Shown: one piece after another, positions 34,901 through 46,849 of the stretch
Layout of the letters: every line of letters begins with the position of its first letter
Numbering within the stretch: the first letter of the stretch is position 1
Source of the DNA: Symsagittifera roscoffensis
Taxonomy: Eukaryota > Xenacoelomorpha > Acoela > Convolutidae
Direction of reading: 5' to 3'
NCBI RefSeq assembly: GCF_963678635.1
Contig: NC_087064.1
Span: 72,415,465-72,479,464, forward strand
DNA length: 64,000 bases
Translations under genes and position numbers: made by a program
Notes under the pieces: generated by a model
Database searches by the model: none
What the model saw: only the letters and a program-made list of their open reading frames with translations
What the model was told of the DNA's origin: nothing

Positions 34901-35060
34901 TTCATTAAGTTTATTGAGTTTTCTTTTTCATCGTTTTTTTTCGACTCTGTTTACTTTGAGAAGAAATGCAATCAAAAACCTATATTTCAAAATTTTTTCT
35001 TAGAATTCATCAAAGCTTTTTTCAATACAAAACGCATCTGCGGCCATAAAATGATCCTGG

Positions 35061-35280
35061 GAGTGCAGCCAGTATTTAGACAGCCGCGTATTCATACTGG
35101 TCAGTATTTAGACAAATACTGTATGAACCAATCAGAATCGAGAAAAAACATAAATAATCCAAAATAAATCATAATTATTTATTAATTTCTTCTTTGTCTC
35201 GATTCTGATTGGTTGAAACAGTATTTGTCTAAATACTGACCAGTATGAATACGCGGCTGTCTAAATACTGACATGTAACC
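35061..35280. mobile_element. 220-bp MITE with long inverted repeats and 10-bp target duplication
   Basis: The 10-mer ATGATCCTGG occurs on both sides (35051-35060 and 35281-35290). The paralogous site in copy 1 (about 32568) has it once and no insert, so the boundaries are exact. Arms of about 70 bases, CAGTATTTAGACAGCCGCG onward, are nearly perfect inverted repeats. The motif CAGTATTTAGACA occurs twice in each arm. The outer ten bases match poorly (GAGTGCAGCC against GGTTACATGT). A 9-11 bp TSD is known for Mutator-like elements, but the termini do not settle the superfamily. Confidence 0.9.
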
Positions 35281-37679
35281 ATGATCCTGGTATCTAAAAC
35301 TAACTGCTGCTGCGTAATTCTGTACTATTAGATAATACTATTTTCAAGTTTGACGCGACAAGTTGAAATAAATTACAATTTCTCAAAAGTTTAATTGTTT
35401 CAGACGGTAAAGCAAATTCCAAGCTTCGTATTGCGTTCCTATGACATGCGTGACATCACTGAATTAAATTCTAACAAAACCTTCATTAAATTCCATACCA
35501 AAACTAGAAAAATTAGACATCGTTGAAAAAATTGCGAGATTTTAAAATAGAATTGTTTGAAGGGTCTAATTTTAAAGCAACTTTTGAATTTTCATTGTTT
35601 TGTTTACCAGAAATAATTCATCAACTAGACAAAAAGTGAAGGCACGTTTTCCCGAAATGTAAATATCTAAATAACAAAACCATTTATTTCAATTACACTG
35701 CATTCATTAAAAAACTGTGGCAACAATTTTTTGTTTCCTCTGTCAATAGTTTTTTTCCGATTTGAAAATAAGGAGACTTGTGTTTTCATTGTGCAAGTAC
35801 TCAGCTTGTTTTTGACTCATTGAACTGTTTTTAAAGTATGTGAGAGATAACTTACTTGTATTAGGGCAGTACAATAGTTCCGAAATACAACAGTGCGGAA
35901 AAAATGTTGTTCAACAGTGTCGAGAACTTATTTTGAATACTGTTTTTGCGGATCCAAAATTACTGACAAGTAAATTAATTCAAACTGACGGAAGTTGAAA
36001 CGTCAAAAATTGTAGAATCACTCATTGGCGAAGAACCGAATAGACGAAAATAAAAATCAGCCAATCAGACTTCAGCATTCGAAATTTGAAAAAAAAAATG
36101 TTAAAGTTTTAAAGAAAGTGAACGTTTCTAGGGACTTAAATTGAATATTGGCCGAATTTGAAATTGGCAGAAATATGCAAAATTTTCAAATTATCCTTGA
36201 CCGCTGACAAAACTGACCGCGGCAACTGAACAAAAAACTACGAATTTTTATGAAATTGGTAATATATCTCTGGAACAATATATGAACAATATTTCTGTTG
36301 TTTCCCGGAAATTATATTTTGTGATATTTGTTTTGATATTTTAATCAAATTCATTTGATTCAGTTTCTAATTAAAGTTTGGAAACTAATTCACATTAATA
36401 ATTGGCTTTCGACTGTTTTTGGTTTCGATTTAAAATCAGAAAATTTCACCCAGTAAGAACGGTGGAAAAATAAACGATCTCTGATTGGTTGAAATTTTTT
36501 GCCCATTCGGTCTTTCGCCCATGCGAAAAACCACCCGTCAAAAATGTCCATTTTAATTTATTCCGCTTGTTAAACAAACAAAAGTTCGCCAAGCGCGGCG
36601 TCATAGGTTTTTCTGAACAAACAATGATTCAGATAAATAAAAAAATTGCAACAATTTAAAATAGCAAAAGAGCTGTACTTATGCTTTTTTAATTTACTGT
36701 TTTTTAGGAAGTGGTAAAAAGTTTGCATGTTTAGCAGTTTACATAATTGTGTTACCGGACGGAAAAAGGGTTCACTGAATAGATTAGATATGGCGTCATA
36801 ACAACATCAGTAGATGCTTTCTGGAATTAATCAAAGAAACCGTACACGCCTTTTCCACTGTTTGGGTTTGAGTTTGATGATGAAATTCAAAAGTTTCGCG
36901 AAAAAACAATTGAAGGTAGTAGGACATCACAAAACTATCTTGATGAGTTTTATCGGCACGCTTTGCTCTCACTGCTGTGAAAAAATTATTGAAGGATCTT
37001 GATCTCTTAAAAGGATGCTTTTTTGGTTCTCATTTTAACATAGAAAGGGAGAAATGAGCCCCAAAATCTTTCAAGTGGGTCCAAATTGAGTTCCAAATGG
37101 GTTCCTTTTTTTCCGAGTAATTAGCTATCATAACTCGCAAATACTTGATATCGAAATTCGAGAATCAAGAGTTTTGCATTTGTACTATTTTAGATATTTG
37201 TAATTTTCAGTTTTGTTTTAGTTGCGGAGCCTATAGTTGTCTTTTGTCTTAAAATTTTGGTCATAATTGAATATCAAAAACAAAAATAGCCAACGAATTG
37301 TAGATAAATTTGATCTCCTTGTCTGAATTGGGATTATTCTTCACTTATGTCTTTTCATGCCTAAATTTGACAAAAAGCAGGTGAATTTTTTAGTCATCGC
37401 TCTTTTAAAACACAGTTTTTGTTTGTACCCAATTATCTCCATCAAAATGTCACATTACTACTGTTTTCCAATACAGTTTTTTTATTCTTAGTTTTGAGTA
37501 ATTTAATCTCATTAAGGTAAAAAGGAATCTCAATTAGTGAAATAAGTAAGCAAAAATATAAATTTGATTTAATCTGCTACAAAACATCAAAATTTTGCGA
37601 TGAAAATTTTAGCCAAACTCCTTCCAACACGGGTAACATCACACACGGATTTAAAAGAGATTCAGCAATTCGACACTCT

Positions 37680-38029
37680 GCCGATTCGAAGGGTCCCCCC
37701 CGTTGTACTATTATAAGACATCCCTTTTTGGCTGACCTTCGGCGTTAATTTTTACCAAATTGAAGGGAAAGCGCGCCGAAAAATCGCGACTTTTAGATCA
37801 AAAATTTCCAAAAAGTTCTTAAAACGTTTTTTTTTAAAAAGATTTGCCTGTTGCGCAAAATATTTGGTCAAAACAAAATAGGGTCTTTTATAGTGATTTG
37901 GGTGAGCTCATAAAATTATTTTGGTCGAACTAAAAACAATAAAAGGTCGACAAAACTTTCGAAAATTTTTTGAAAATGTTGAAAATCGAACACGCCCCCC
38001 CTCTCGAGAAAATCCTAAATCCACCCCTG
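37680..38029 (-). mobile_element. CAGGGGYGGAT MITE fragment (inverted)
   Basis: Ends at the right with CCTAAATCCACCCCTG, the inverted terminus. It contains CTCTCGAGAAAATCC and the GGTCGAC segment. The left terminus is not found. It is repeated in the second copy of the large repeat at 56695-57070. Confidence 0.8.
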
Positions 38030-38214
38030 GCTGTGTGTGGGAAAAAATTGGTGTAAAACGTGCAAAGTTATTGGTTTATGCGTTTATAAGTTGATGCTTT
38101 TTTTGCCTACTTCAATTTTTTAAATTTTCTTTGCCACCAAAATATAAATTACGCTTAACGGCCAAAAATTCACATATACTATTTACCAATATATACTAAT
38201 TCTAAGTGGAAGCG

Positions 38215-38475
38215 CGCGCCAAAAAAAAACGCAATTTTTTTTGTCAAAATGTTCCAAAAAGTGCCCAAAAACGGCTCTTTTGGCCTGTTTTTTCAAAAAT
38301 TTGCCTGCTGCGTCTTTAGAACAGCATCTTTTTAATGCTTTAGCAGAGCTCGGAAAATCCGAGAAAAATCCGCCCTTCCTTTTTCTCTTTAGAATCCGTC
38401 TTTAGAACAGCGTCTTTTTAATGCTTAAGCAGAGCTCGGAAAATCCGAGAAAAATTTTGGAATATATAGCATTTA
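38215..38475 (-). mobile_element. Second partial MITE copy, internal part
   Basis: GCGCGCGCCAAAAAAAAACG, TTCCAAAAAGTGCCCAAAAA and GCTCGGAAAATCCGAG match the interior of 22549-22977 in reverse. A short internal duplication (CGTCTTTAGAACAGC at about 38320 and 38397) is present. Confidence 0.75.
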
Positions 38476-38675
38476 CCAAAAAAAAAAAAATATTCAAGGC
38501 CAGTTAAACGGCAGGCGGGCTATTCAGCCTTGATACGAGTATATTATGTTTAATTATATTGAAAAATACAAAAACTGAAAAATAGAAACAAATATATGTT
38601 TATTACAGGCACTTTGAAGTCTTAATTAAACTTCAAATTTTATACTCGATTATTTACAAATTTACAAATACTTTT

Positions 38676-39371
38676 TCACATACAATAGCTTTTCAGTTCT
38701 TCGTATATCGGTCGCGATGTTTTCATGATTTCGTCCAATCGTTTCTTCTGGTCTTTGTTTAGGTCACCGCGAGTAATCGACGATTTCTGAGAACTGAATG
38801 TTGTGGCTCTGAGAGCTGGTCCATGGAAATCTATGGCGACGTCGTTGCGATCATCTGACCATATATGGTTCATGTACAAAGACTTAGGTACCCACCAGTT
38901 ATCCGGAAAGTTGTCCAAAACTTTCATATTCAGCATTTTTTCACCGTCGAAGGATAAGCCCCCGAAATTGCAAACACTCTGTACAAACTGCTCACAAGTT
39001 TCGCCGTTTAGAAAAGTCGAGTCAAAAACTTTGAATTTTCTTCCAGTTTGTTCTAGAAAGTTCTTCATGTCGAGCATAGCTTGCATGTACTCTTCGATTG
39101 AATAGCTATGGCGCGATTCAAGATAAGGAACCTTTTGGCCGTTCATAAGGATAGTAGACAGAGAAACTTCCAAGGGATCGCGGATCAAAATAGCATGTTT
39201 AACGGATAAATCTCCAACCCAGTTTTCAAAATTGTCCACGAAAATTGGCATATCTTTAAGGAAAACATTTTCAGAAGATCCGAAAAATTCTTCGTCCAAC
39301 GATTCTCTAAGTTCGTCGAATGTAAGTTGGCCTTTGTTGAAAAAGGCGAAACAAAATGGTTCGTAAAAACA
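38676..39371 (-). pseudogene. Sulfotransferase-like fragment, intact frame but no N-terminus
   Basis: An uninterrupted minus-strand frame of about 231 codons from an upstream stop (39374) to TGA near 38676. It has no ATG near its beginning. It contains HAILIRDPLEVSLSTILMNG, where the Arg and Ser spacing fits the 3'-phosphate-binding motif of PAPS-dependent sulfotransferases, followed by a FKVFDSTFLNGE stretch and a C-terminal basic helix. The N-terminal PAPS loop (TxPKSGTxW type) is missing, so it cannot be a complete enzyme. Upstream exons may exist or be lost; no acceptor fits at the frame's start. A second, shorter copy is at 57706-58073. Confidence 0.6.
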
Positions 39372-39374
39372 TTA

Positions 39375-40139
39375 TATTTGCTGACTCGAAGCTAGAGATT
39401 TGCATAAGACGGTCGATTTAGTACGTGGTACAGTCCATATCATAAGTTTACTCATTGTAAATTAAAAAGATGAGTTAAAAATAAACATCTTTGTATTAGC
39501 TGTGTGAAACTTCTATAAACTGTTTTTATTCGACGGATCACATCAAAGCTGCTAAAGTTGTTGCACTGAATCGCATTTTTTTTGTGAAAACGCTTCAAAC
39601 GCTTGAAAATGAGCAGTATGATCATTCAAAGCGTTCTCATAAAACTCTTTTTTTTTCGCTCTGACGTATCATATATTTTAGGCAGTAAAGTGAAGTTTGA
39701 AAAAACGTATCCGTAAATGACAATATTCAGGCTATTTGGAGGAGATATTGCTCGCCTAAAAAATTTTATTGTATTTTAGCATTTAGCAAACCGTGATCAA
39801 TCTAGTGTTCTGGCAGAGCTCAAAAAACGGAAATGGTTAAACTAAAAACGGATGACAAAATTGTCAAAACACGTCTGTCCTTTTTTTGACAAAATAAATG
39901 TAAAGAAAATTTTTAAAATCTTGCATAGTTCAATTTTAGTTTTTTTTTTTATGTTTTTTCATTTGGTTAGCGCCTATGTACGAGCAGGTTGAATCACAAC
40001 AATTTCTGTTTATTGATGAAAGTCTGAAAGAGCTTTTAACGCTAAGACATGTTTATACGTGTAGGCTTAAATTTTTTTCAAGTCTGTTTTAGTAATTGTT
40101 TACACTTGCGATCAGCTTAGGGTATTATTGCGAACCTTC
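39375..40139. other. Non-coding stretch
   Basis: No gene or repeat pattern is recognised between the sulfotransferase fragment and the next SINE. Confidence 0.4.
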
Positions 40140-40330
40140 TTTTTTCTAACCTAACTCGCAAATAAAAGTGTTCTTTAAAAATGTTCACTTTTGAGAATTT
40201 CACTGCAGCATTGGAAATTGCAAAGCATCTGATTAGTTCCTATTAGGCTTTAGTGGCTGAGTGCTTAGTGCATGAGACTTAAAATCTTTTCATGTTTGCT
40301 TCGCCCTGAAATCTTGGACCTAACAGAATG
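40140..40330 (+). mobile_element. Diverged copy of the 16950 SINE
   Basis: AACTCGCAAATAAAAGTGTT, GCATTGGAAATTGCAAAGC and GGCTGAGTGCTTAGTGCATG align in order with 16960-17130. The B box is not recognisable. Confidence 0.65.
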
Positions 40331-40620
40331 GGATCCGGGGTGTGTGATTTCGACCTTTTAATAGACAGTGTCATACTGCTACTGCAATAGCAGTAATTGA
40401 TTATATATGTGCTACCAACCTGCGGTGCTTACTGATTAATTTCATGGTATACTAAAGGTCACAGTGTGTTGTGACATTGAGACTTAGTTGATAGGTCAGA
40501 GTTTTTCAGTGTTGATCTATCTCTCATTAACCAATAAAAAAGAAAAGAGAAAACAAAGTTCAATATAACAGAATACATTATTGAATTACAATTAGTTTTC
40601 ACTCGATGCCGCATCGGATA

Positions 40621-40945
40621 TCACAGACAGATTGATTCGTCCTTTTGGTTTTGTTTCTCTTGAGATGAGATATGATTGGCTGTTTTGAACATTTTTGTTA
40701 TAAAAATTGGTATTCGTTGCACCTCGCTGCCATCGTAGTAAGCTTTCATTCTCCGCGTCGCTTTTAACGACCCATCAGTTTTTTGGTGTTTGCTTTGTGG
40801 TTCATTGTTCGGACTTTTACTCGAGCTCTGTTTAGGTTCCTCTGATAACTTTGTTTTCGCCACTGCTGTATCACTTTTATGACATGCTGCATCCGCAGTT
40901 GTTTTTATTGTCGACTCTGTTTCCGCACAACTAGTCCTTTTAAAG
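40621..40945 (-). pseudogene. Unrecognised coding-like frame
   Basis: An open frame on the minus strand of about 108 codons (no internal stop between about 40945 and TGA near 40621). It encodes a polar, Lys/Ser/Gln-rich peptide with a low-complexity part (SEEPKQSSSKSPNNEPQS). The neighbouring minus-strand DNA (to 41515) gives peptide fragments with cysteine spacing (CKDCQKG) interrupted by stops. This suggests a decayed coding region, but I do not recognise a family. Confidence 0.25.
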
Positions 40946-41529
40946 GACCATTAGAGTTTTGTCGTTTTTTCATCCTCATCCCCTCTCAGTAAGGTTTTTT
41001 TTGGCGTTGAGCTTTCGTGGTGTTGACTTATGATTTGTGAAATCATTTTCCCACGAGAACAATTGTTGTCTTTGGAATTTTGGATTGGTGCGCCTCGTCA
41101 TATCCACAATTTTCCATTTATTGTTTTGCGCTGCTTTCATCCGTTCTTCATTTCATCTCGCGTTGGCCTGAAGCAACTTGATGAGCACTTTTGCTCATTC
41201 TTTGTCGCTAGATGTTGACAGTTGCTGTTTGAACAATGGGCTCGGGTCCCTGCATTTTGTTTCCTTTCTGACAATCCTTACAAGACAAATACTTTGTTGT
41301 GGGACCTTCCAGAGCCCAAGCAAATTAGTACCCTCCGTTCATTCTATCAAAAATTTTGCCGCTGCCAATTTTTAATCCAATCATACGACAGTCTTAAACA
41401 CTCGTCATCATTTTCTCGACAACAGTTTTTTATCGTAGAATTGATGATTTGGTGCTCCTTCATTGCCTCCACTTCATATAGCACCACGCAATACCCCTTG
41501 TCCAAAAAAAACTAAGCAGAATTTGGGAT

Positions 41530-41765
41530 CAGTGGCGGATTTTCAAAAACTTTGCGAAATTTTGGCTGTTTTTTTTGGTTGGAGCAAATTGATTTTCCAA
41601 GCATATTAAAGACTCTATTTTGCACCGCACGCAACTTAAAAAAAACAGATCAAAGTGCCGTTTTATACTCTTTTTGAAAAATTTCGACCAAAAGTTGCGT
41701 TTTTTCGGCGAGCGCTCCCATTCAAAATGAGTATATTTTGTATATTTTGGCGGCCCAATCCGTCA
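41530..41765 (+). mobile_element. Diverged fragment of the CAGGGGCGGAT MITE
   Basis: Starts CAGTGGCGGATTTTCAAAAA and follows the interior of the complete copy: GATTTTCCAAGC, GTGCCGTTTTATACTC, GTTGCGTTTTTTCGGCG. The right end is lost. Confidence 0.75.
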
Positions 41766-42516
41766 AAGAAACTTTTTTTTTGCTCAACCAATTAAACAGT
41801 TGGCTTAAAAGCATAGCATTATTAGCAAATCGTTTTAAAGTGATACATTTAGGAAAATATGTCCCCGTGCTGTAGAAAACGAACAACTCGATGATTTACT
41901 GCTCAACACAGAACAACCGCTGTTTCTTGGAAACAACGAAGCACGTGTTTATGTGATGAAATTGTACTAAAAACGTTGCGAATGTTTCTTGAGAGTTATC
42001 ATGGGGTTTTTTACCAGTTACATTTGTGAAATTCGTGAATAGCAAAATAATGGATTTTGAGCCTCTTCTACAAACCCTTTTTACTCAAGTCAGGGGATTT
42101 TAGTGTTTTAGTGAAGTAAAGAATGTAACTTTTGTCAAATTATTCAAAACAGCGTCTGTGAAAATCTATTTTGAGTTATTTGGAATGTACTGAAAAAAAT
42201 GCATCATCTAGACTCTAATTTGACTCAGATTCTAAAAACACAAGGCCGTACAAAGCTAATTCTCTATATATTTTTTTACGGCAGTCGGTACGAGTGTTTT
42301 TCAGTTTTGTAAATGATTCATATTTTGTGCTGACTGTTGGTAACCTTATATTGCTTTTAATGACCTGTTGCTGACCTCAATTTAATTTTAATCTTGACTG
42401 TTGACTAGGTGAATATAAAAATAGACAAGGCTGCTCGTATAAAGGCATAGCCCTGAATGCTCCGAGTGCCTTTTAAATAATCTCGAAAAAAAATTGTGTG
42501 AAGGATGTACAAAATT
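41766..42516. other. Non-coding stretch
   Basis: AT-rich without recognisable gene. It contains a lone ACAAGGCTGCTCGTAT motif at 42424 related to the 44974 repeats. Confidence 0.4.
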
Positions 42517-42743
42517 TTACTTGGGTATGGATTTAAATATAACAATTAGCTTGCCTCATTTCATTTTGGAACTATTTTTTTCTGCGAGACAATTCGCCAC
42601 GCATGAATATATCGGGTTACAGCTTTTCAACATCAAAATATTAAGAAAATAGGCTAGTAAGATTCGTTTCGAAGCAGCCCAACCGTCAGTTAGTTAAATG
42701 GGCTGTTCAAAGGGGCTCACGAAGATCCGGAGATTGATCCCCC
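42517..42743 (+). repeat. Dispersed ~225-bp repeat R1, copy 1
   Basis: Shares AATTAGCTTGCC, GCTTTTCAACRTCAAARTRT and AGGCTAGTAAGA with copies at 44007 and 46086. All end with an ATCGATCCCC-like stretch resembling a B box. It is probably a short interspersed element. It directly abuts the LINE fragment. Confidence 0.7.
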
Positions 42744-42745
42744 AA

Positions 42746-43920
42746 GTCGAGTACCTCGGCAGCATCATATCAGCTGATGGCAGCGCTGATAAGGCTATCA
42801 GCGCTCGCGTTTCTGAAACAGGGATGGCAATGCTACGTCTTAGACCTGCCTTGGTGTCAAAATATTGACAATGAGGAACAAGGATCTCCTTGTCGAAATT
42901 TTCCTAAAACCAGTCCTGCTGTACGGCTTAGAGACCCTTTTTAAAAGATATAATTGACCTTGGTGGACTAGAAGCGGTTATAAACTGTGCTAAAGGAATG
43001 TGTCTAAGGCTAGAAATGAGGAACGATGTGAAACTAAATGTATTGAATGAAAATATAAAAGAACGCCAGTCGCACACCAACTATGCAGGAGAAGGGTTCA
43101 ACTGTATGCTTCCTTCAAAAACATCGGAGTCGATAGCTTGAATGATCTACTTGAAGGTGCTAAAGTTTGGCAAAAAGGTTGGTTTAGGCAGCTTAGAGCT
43201 AATCTGGACAACCATGGGCTCAAGACAAAGTGTCACCAGGACAACTGGTTGCACAATAAGACAACCAAACTTAAAATCACGGATGGTAGGGATTTTAAAG
43301 CAAATACTACTGGCAAAAGGTCGCAAAAAGTTCAATGTGCAAACGAAAACTGTGACAGAATGTTTCATAGCAAAAAAGAGATGAACAGGCATCTCCGATT
43401 TGAAATAATCACTCAGCTCTCAGTCCAGATCTCAGATCGTGGTGAAATTGATAAAGGAATCGAAAGTATTGAAGGAATTGAAATAACAGCAGAAATCCCC
43501 TAGCAGTTCAGCAACTGTGGTCCAATAAAGACAACTTCGACAGCCCTTTGCCCTACTGTAGCAAGACTCATGTCTATGTCAGTGGTTGGACTAAACACTA
43601 AACACAAGCAAAATTGCCACCCGCATGTGAAAGGATCAGCGCATCAAACCCGACCGTCTCAGCACTCCAACTGAGTCGGCAATCCTTCGCATCAAACCAA
43701 GACACTAGCACAGGTGATGAGGGGCTAAGGTGTCCTCCTATCGGTGCTCCGCTAGGAAGTAAATGATCAATCACTGTTATGCGAAGCACCGACATTCGTG
43801 GGTCAAAGCAAGGCCAATGCCCGAGCCGCCAAGTCATTCAAGAGGCAAAATTGTGAATAATATAGCGTTATGACCACCACTGCTATCTGGGAAAGGTAGA
43901 ACGGGTTCCCGGTGGTGATT
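42746..43920 (+). mobile_element. Non-LTR retrotransposon (LINE) 3' fragment
   Basis: 42746-42868 encodes VEYLGSIISADGSADKAISA and onward, the pattern found just after the catalytic core in LINE reverse transcriptases. After a frameshift it continues with PVLLYGLET. A frame at 43138-43503 has the C-terminal part with a CxxxxC...H-like zinc finger (CANENCDRMF). 43500-43920 is probably 3' UTR. The catalytic core and everything upstream are absent and stops are present, so the copy is 5'-truncated and dead. Confidence 0.75.
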
Positions 43921-44006
43921 TTCATTTCGTTTGAATAGTTCTAATGATTTGAGAAAGTCAAAAACATTTCCCCTAGCCATTACCAGCAGGACTGAGATGG
44001 GAAGAA

Positions 44007-44236
44007 TTTACTCGTGTTTGGATTTAATTATACCAATTAGCTTGCCCCATTCGTTTTGGAAGTTTTTTGTTCGGCAATATAATTCGCCTTGCATGAAAAC
44101 ACCGGGTCACAGCTTTTCAACGTCAAAGTGTTAAGCAAACAGGCTAGTAAGACTCTTTTGGAAGCAACCGCACCGTCAGGTTTGTCAATTGGTGCGCTCA
44201 AAAGAGCTCAACAAGACCCGGATAACGATCCCCAAG
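44007..44236 (+). repeat. Dispersed repeat R1, copy 2
   Basis: Matches 42517-42743 in the same orientation with moderate divergence, so the LINE fragment lies between two direct copies. Confidence 0.7.
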
Positions 44237-44973
44237 AAGGAAAATTTTCTTTTGGAACATAGTCTTATTAAAAAACCACACAAAGCATCTTTATATTTTT
44301 CACTCTTTTCTTGAATTATCTCCAAGTATATTCAACTATATTACTTCTTATAATAGTATAAACTTGGTGGTGGCAAGAGTTTAAGAAAATTCCGCTACAT
44401 TCGTCTTCATCTTACTTCAATTTTGTCAAATTTTGAATCCAATTAATTTAAGCAAACATGCAATAACTAAAATAAAAAGTTGAAACAACTTCTTCGTTAA
44501 AAAAAATAATTAAACCACAAAATGCTGTTGCCTCAATTCTAAGGGGTTAACAATTTGAACACCATTGAAGTTTCGGTATCGTTTGAATTGAAATAGATTT
44601 GTATCTTTGTTTGAATTCAAAAATTTGTAAGCAAGAGCGGAGCTTCTGGCCAACTATACAGTTTTGCTTTTAGTTCATTAAATCAAAATTGATACACCGA
44701 AAAAATGAAAAAATTTCTTGACTTAGCTTTTAAACCTTGATAATTGCATTGCGGCATACAAAACTTCCGTATCAAAAATCTGTCCAACATAAAAAAACTT
44801 AGGAACGTCCACGTTTTTAATGAGATTAAAAGTTTATGATTCCTTTGAAACTTTGCCGTTAGTTTTTTTTTTTTCAAATCCGAGTTGTTCCCAGGATTTA
44901 TGATGCCCGATGTGGCGCAGGAAAAATTAGGATGCTCAAAAGTTCTACTGCACCAGATAGAACATAATCTATA
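44237..44973. other. Non-coding stretch
   Basis: AT-rich, with no repeat or exon that I can support. Confidence 0.4.
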
Positions 44974-46056
44974 ACAAGACTGCTCGTATCAGGGCGAAGC
45001 CTCCAAGGTCCATGGAGCAGTATTAACATGAAAAAATAAATGTAAAAAAATACACGAAGTTCCTTTTTTTTAATTTGAGATTTTTTGTAAATATCTTCCC
45101 CATGCGCCATATAAAGTAAAAAATATAAACTCTGCTCATAGTAACAAACTAATTATGGCAAATAAGCTTCCTTCAGCCAATTTGGAACGATTTGTAAGAC
45201 GGATTAAACATCCGGTTACGCGTTTATAGCGCTAATTATATCGCGCGTTGATTGTCCCAAATTGGCAATCTTTAAACTCCATAACTCTACAAAAAATGAT
45301 CACAGGTGAATTTTTTTTTAAAATTTAAGCTCAGTATAATAATTTTTGAATGATACACAAAATTTTGTCAACAATGGCTGATTAAAAGTTCCAAATTTTT
45401 CTTAAGAAAAAAAAACCACCCGAGCACAAATATTCCGTTACTTTTGAACGACAAGACTGCTCGTATCAGGACAAAACCTGAACATTCCGAGTGCCCATTA
45501 ATTAGTCTTGGATAATTTTTGAGTATAATGAAATATTGACAAATCATGAAAATCAGGCTGGTATATCAAGTTTTAAGTGTCAACAAGACTGCTCGTATCA
45601 AGCCCTGAATGTTCCTTTTAAGGTTTTATGGAGCAGTAATAAATTTAAAAAATTAAATGTAATAAAATAAAATGAATTTTTTTTTCTGAAATTTGAAACA
45701 CGCCATTTAAAGTACAAAAAATAGATTTAGCTCCTTGTAACAAATCAATTATGGCAAATAATCTTTTTTCAACCAATTTGGAACGATTTTAAGACGGATT
45801 AACTCTCCGCTTACGCGTTAATAGCGCGAAATATATCGCGCGTTAATTGTCACAATTTGGCCAAAATGGCAATCTTTAAACCCCCTTAACTTTACAAAAA
45901 ATGATCACAGGTGAAATTTCTTTTCAAATGTGAGCTCAGGACAACAATACTTTTTCAATGATAAAAAAAATTCCTTCAAAATGGTTAGTTAAAAAGTCGA
46001 AATTTGTCTAAAGAAAAAAAATCCACCCCGACCACAAATATTCCGTTACTTTTGTT
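44974..46056 (+). repeat. Direct repeats starting ACAAGACTGCTCGTATC
   Basis: Units start at 44974, 45451 and 45583; a diverged start is at 42424. The first and third are about 475 bases each, with shared blocks such as AATTATGGCAAATAA, GCCAATTTGGAACGATTT and CACAAATATTCCGTTACTTT. The middle one is a 130-base partial. No coding content is seen. Confidence 0.8.
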
Positions 46057-46085
46057 ACGAAAGTCGGAACAATAATCAATTCATA

Positions 46086-46282
46086 CATGGATTTATTAAG
46101 ACAAATTAGCTCTCAATTAACTGGAACGAATTGTAGTGCGGAATAACTGGCCTTGCTTTAATAGTTCGCGTTTCGCTTTCAATGTCAAAGTGTAAAAGGA
46201 GCGGTGTCGCTAGACAAAAGTCAGTTTAATATAGTGGTGTAAGAACTCGTCGAGGCCCATAAGATCCAGGAATCGATCCCCC
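46086..46282 (+). repeat. Dispersed repeat R1, copy 3
   Basis: Diverged copy with GGATTTATTAAGACAAATTA and an end GGAATCGATCCCCC. Confidence 0.55.
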
Positions 46283-46849
46283 ATCAGAATTTTTTGTGAA
46301 AGTTAGTCTGCATGAAATGACCAGCCTGAGCTTACATATTCCCCGCTTTCTTCAAAAGTTGAAACAAAAAATCGATTATTTGCTTCAGGATAACAAAAAA
46401 TCATCCTGAAAATTACTTATGAGCTTTGAAAAAGATGGGTGCTTTGCAATTAACAGTTCAGAGAAGTCTTTTTTCGAGTTTTCAACGGCCTTGTTCGCTC
46501 TCAAGTTCCCAGTATTTGTCCATTTTGGAGAATATTATCTAGCGAGGTGTCTTCAATCATCCAGAAACATTATATTATTAATAAAATTAGCGTAGTGTTT
46601 TTTCTGGAAGGGCCGTTGAAAGAGCATTTCAGCTCAGTTGTATGTGATTCAGAGATGCAGGTGGTTCATCTGCTTTTCTTCAAAACATTTCCATTGGTAA
46701 ATCGAACTTGAGAACAGCAATGATGACAGTGATAGCGAGCTGACAGAGGCATCAATCAAGTAATAACTATCCTCATATGTGTAGAAGGTTATCCTGTTTT
46801 GATTTTGTCTTTAAAAAAACCTTCAAAATGAAATCTGATATAGCTGCAC
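46283..46849. other. Non-coding stretch
   Basis: Nothing recognised between repeat R1 copy 3 and the minisatellite element. Confidence 0.4.

Larger units (their letters stand above)
32884..35589 (+). repeat. Tandem segmental duplication, copy 2
   Basis: Second copy of the 30388 unit, differing by scattered substitutions and small indels. It carries a 220-bp insertion with target duplication at 35051-35290 that copy 1 lacks, so the insertion is younger than the duplication. It ends at about 35589, where unrelated DNA of the next repeat region starts. Confidence 0.92.
35685..39371. repeat. Large dispersed repeat with sulfotransferase fragment, copy 1
   Basis: Collinear with 54700-58073 in direct orientation, about 19 kb away. 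Matching points are 35733 with 54708, and 38803 with 57830. Copies differ by scattered substitutions and indels (by eye roughly 6-7% in the non-coding part). It includes hAT MITE fragments and, at the right, a sulfotransferase-like frame on the minus strand. It may be a transposon that captured a gene, but no termini are identified. Confidence 0.85.

Noticed and set aside
43598..43837. 79-codon minus-strand frame of normal GC content
   Set aside because: It lies in the probable 3' UTR of the LINE fragment and has no recognisable pattern.
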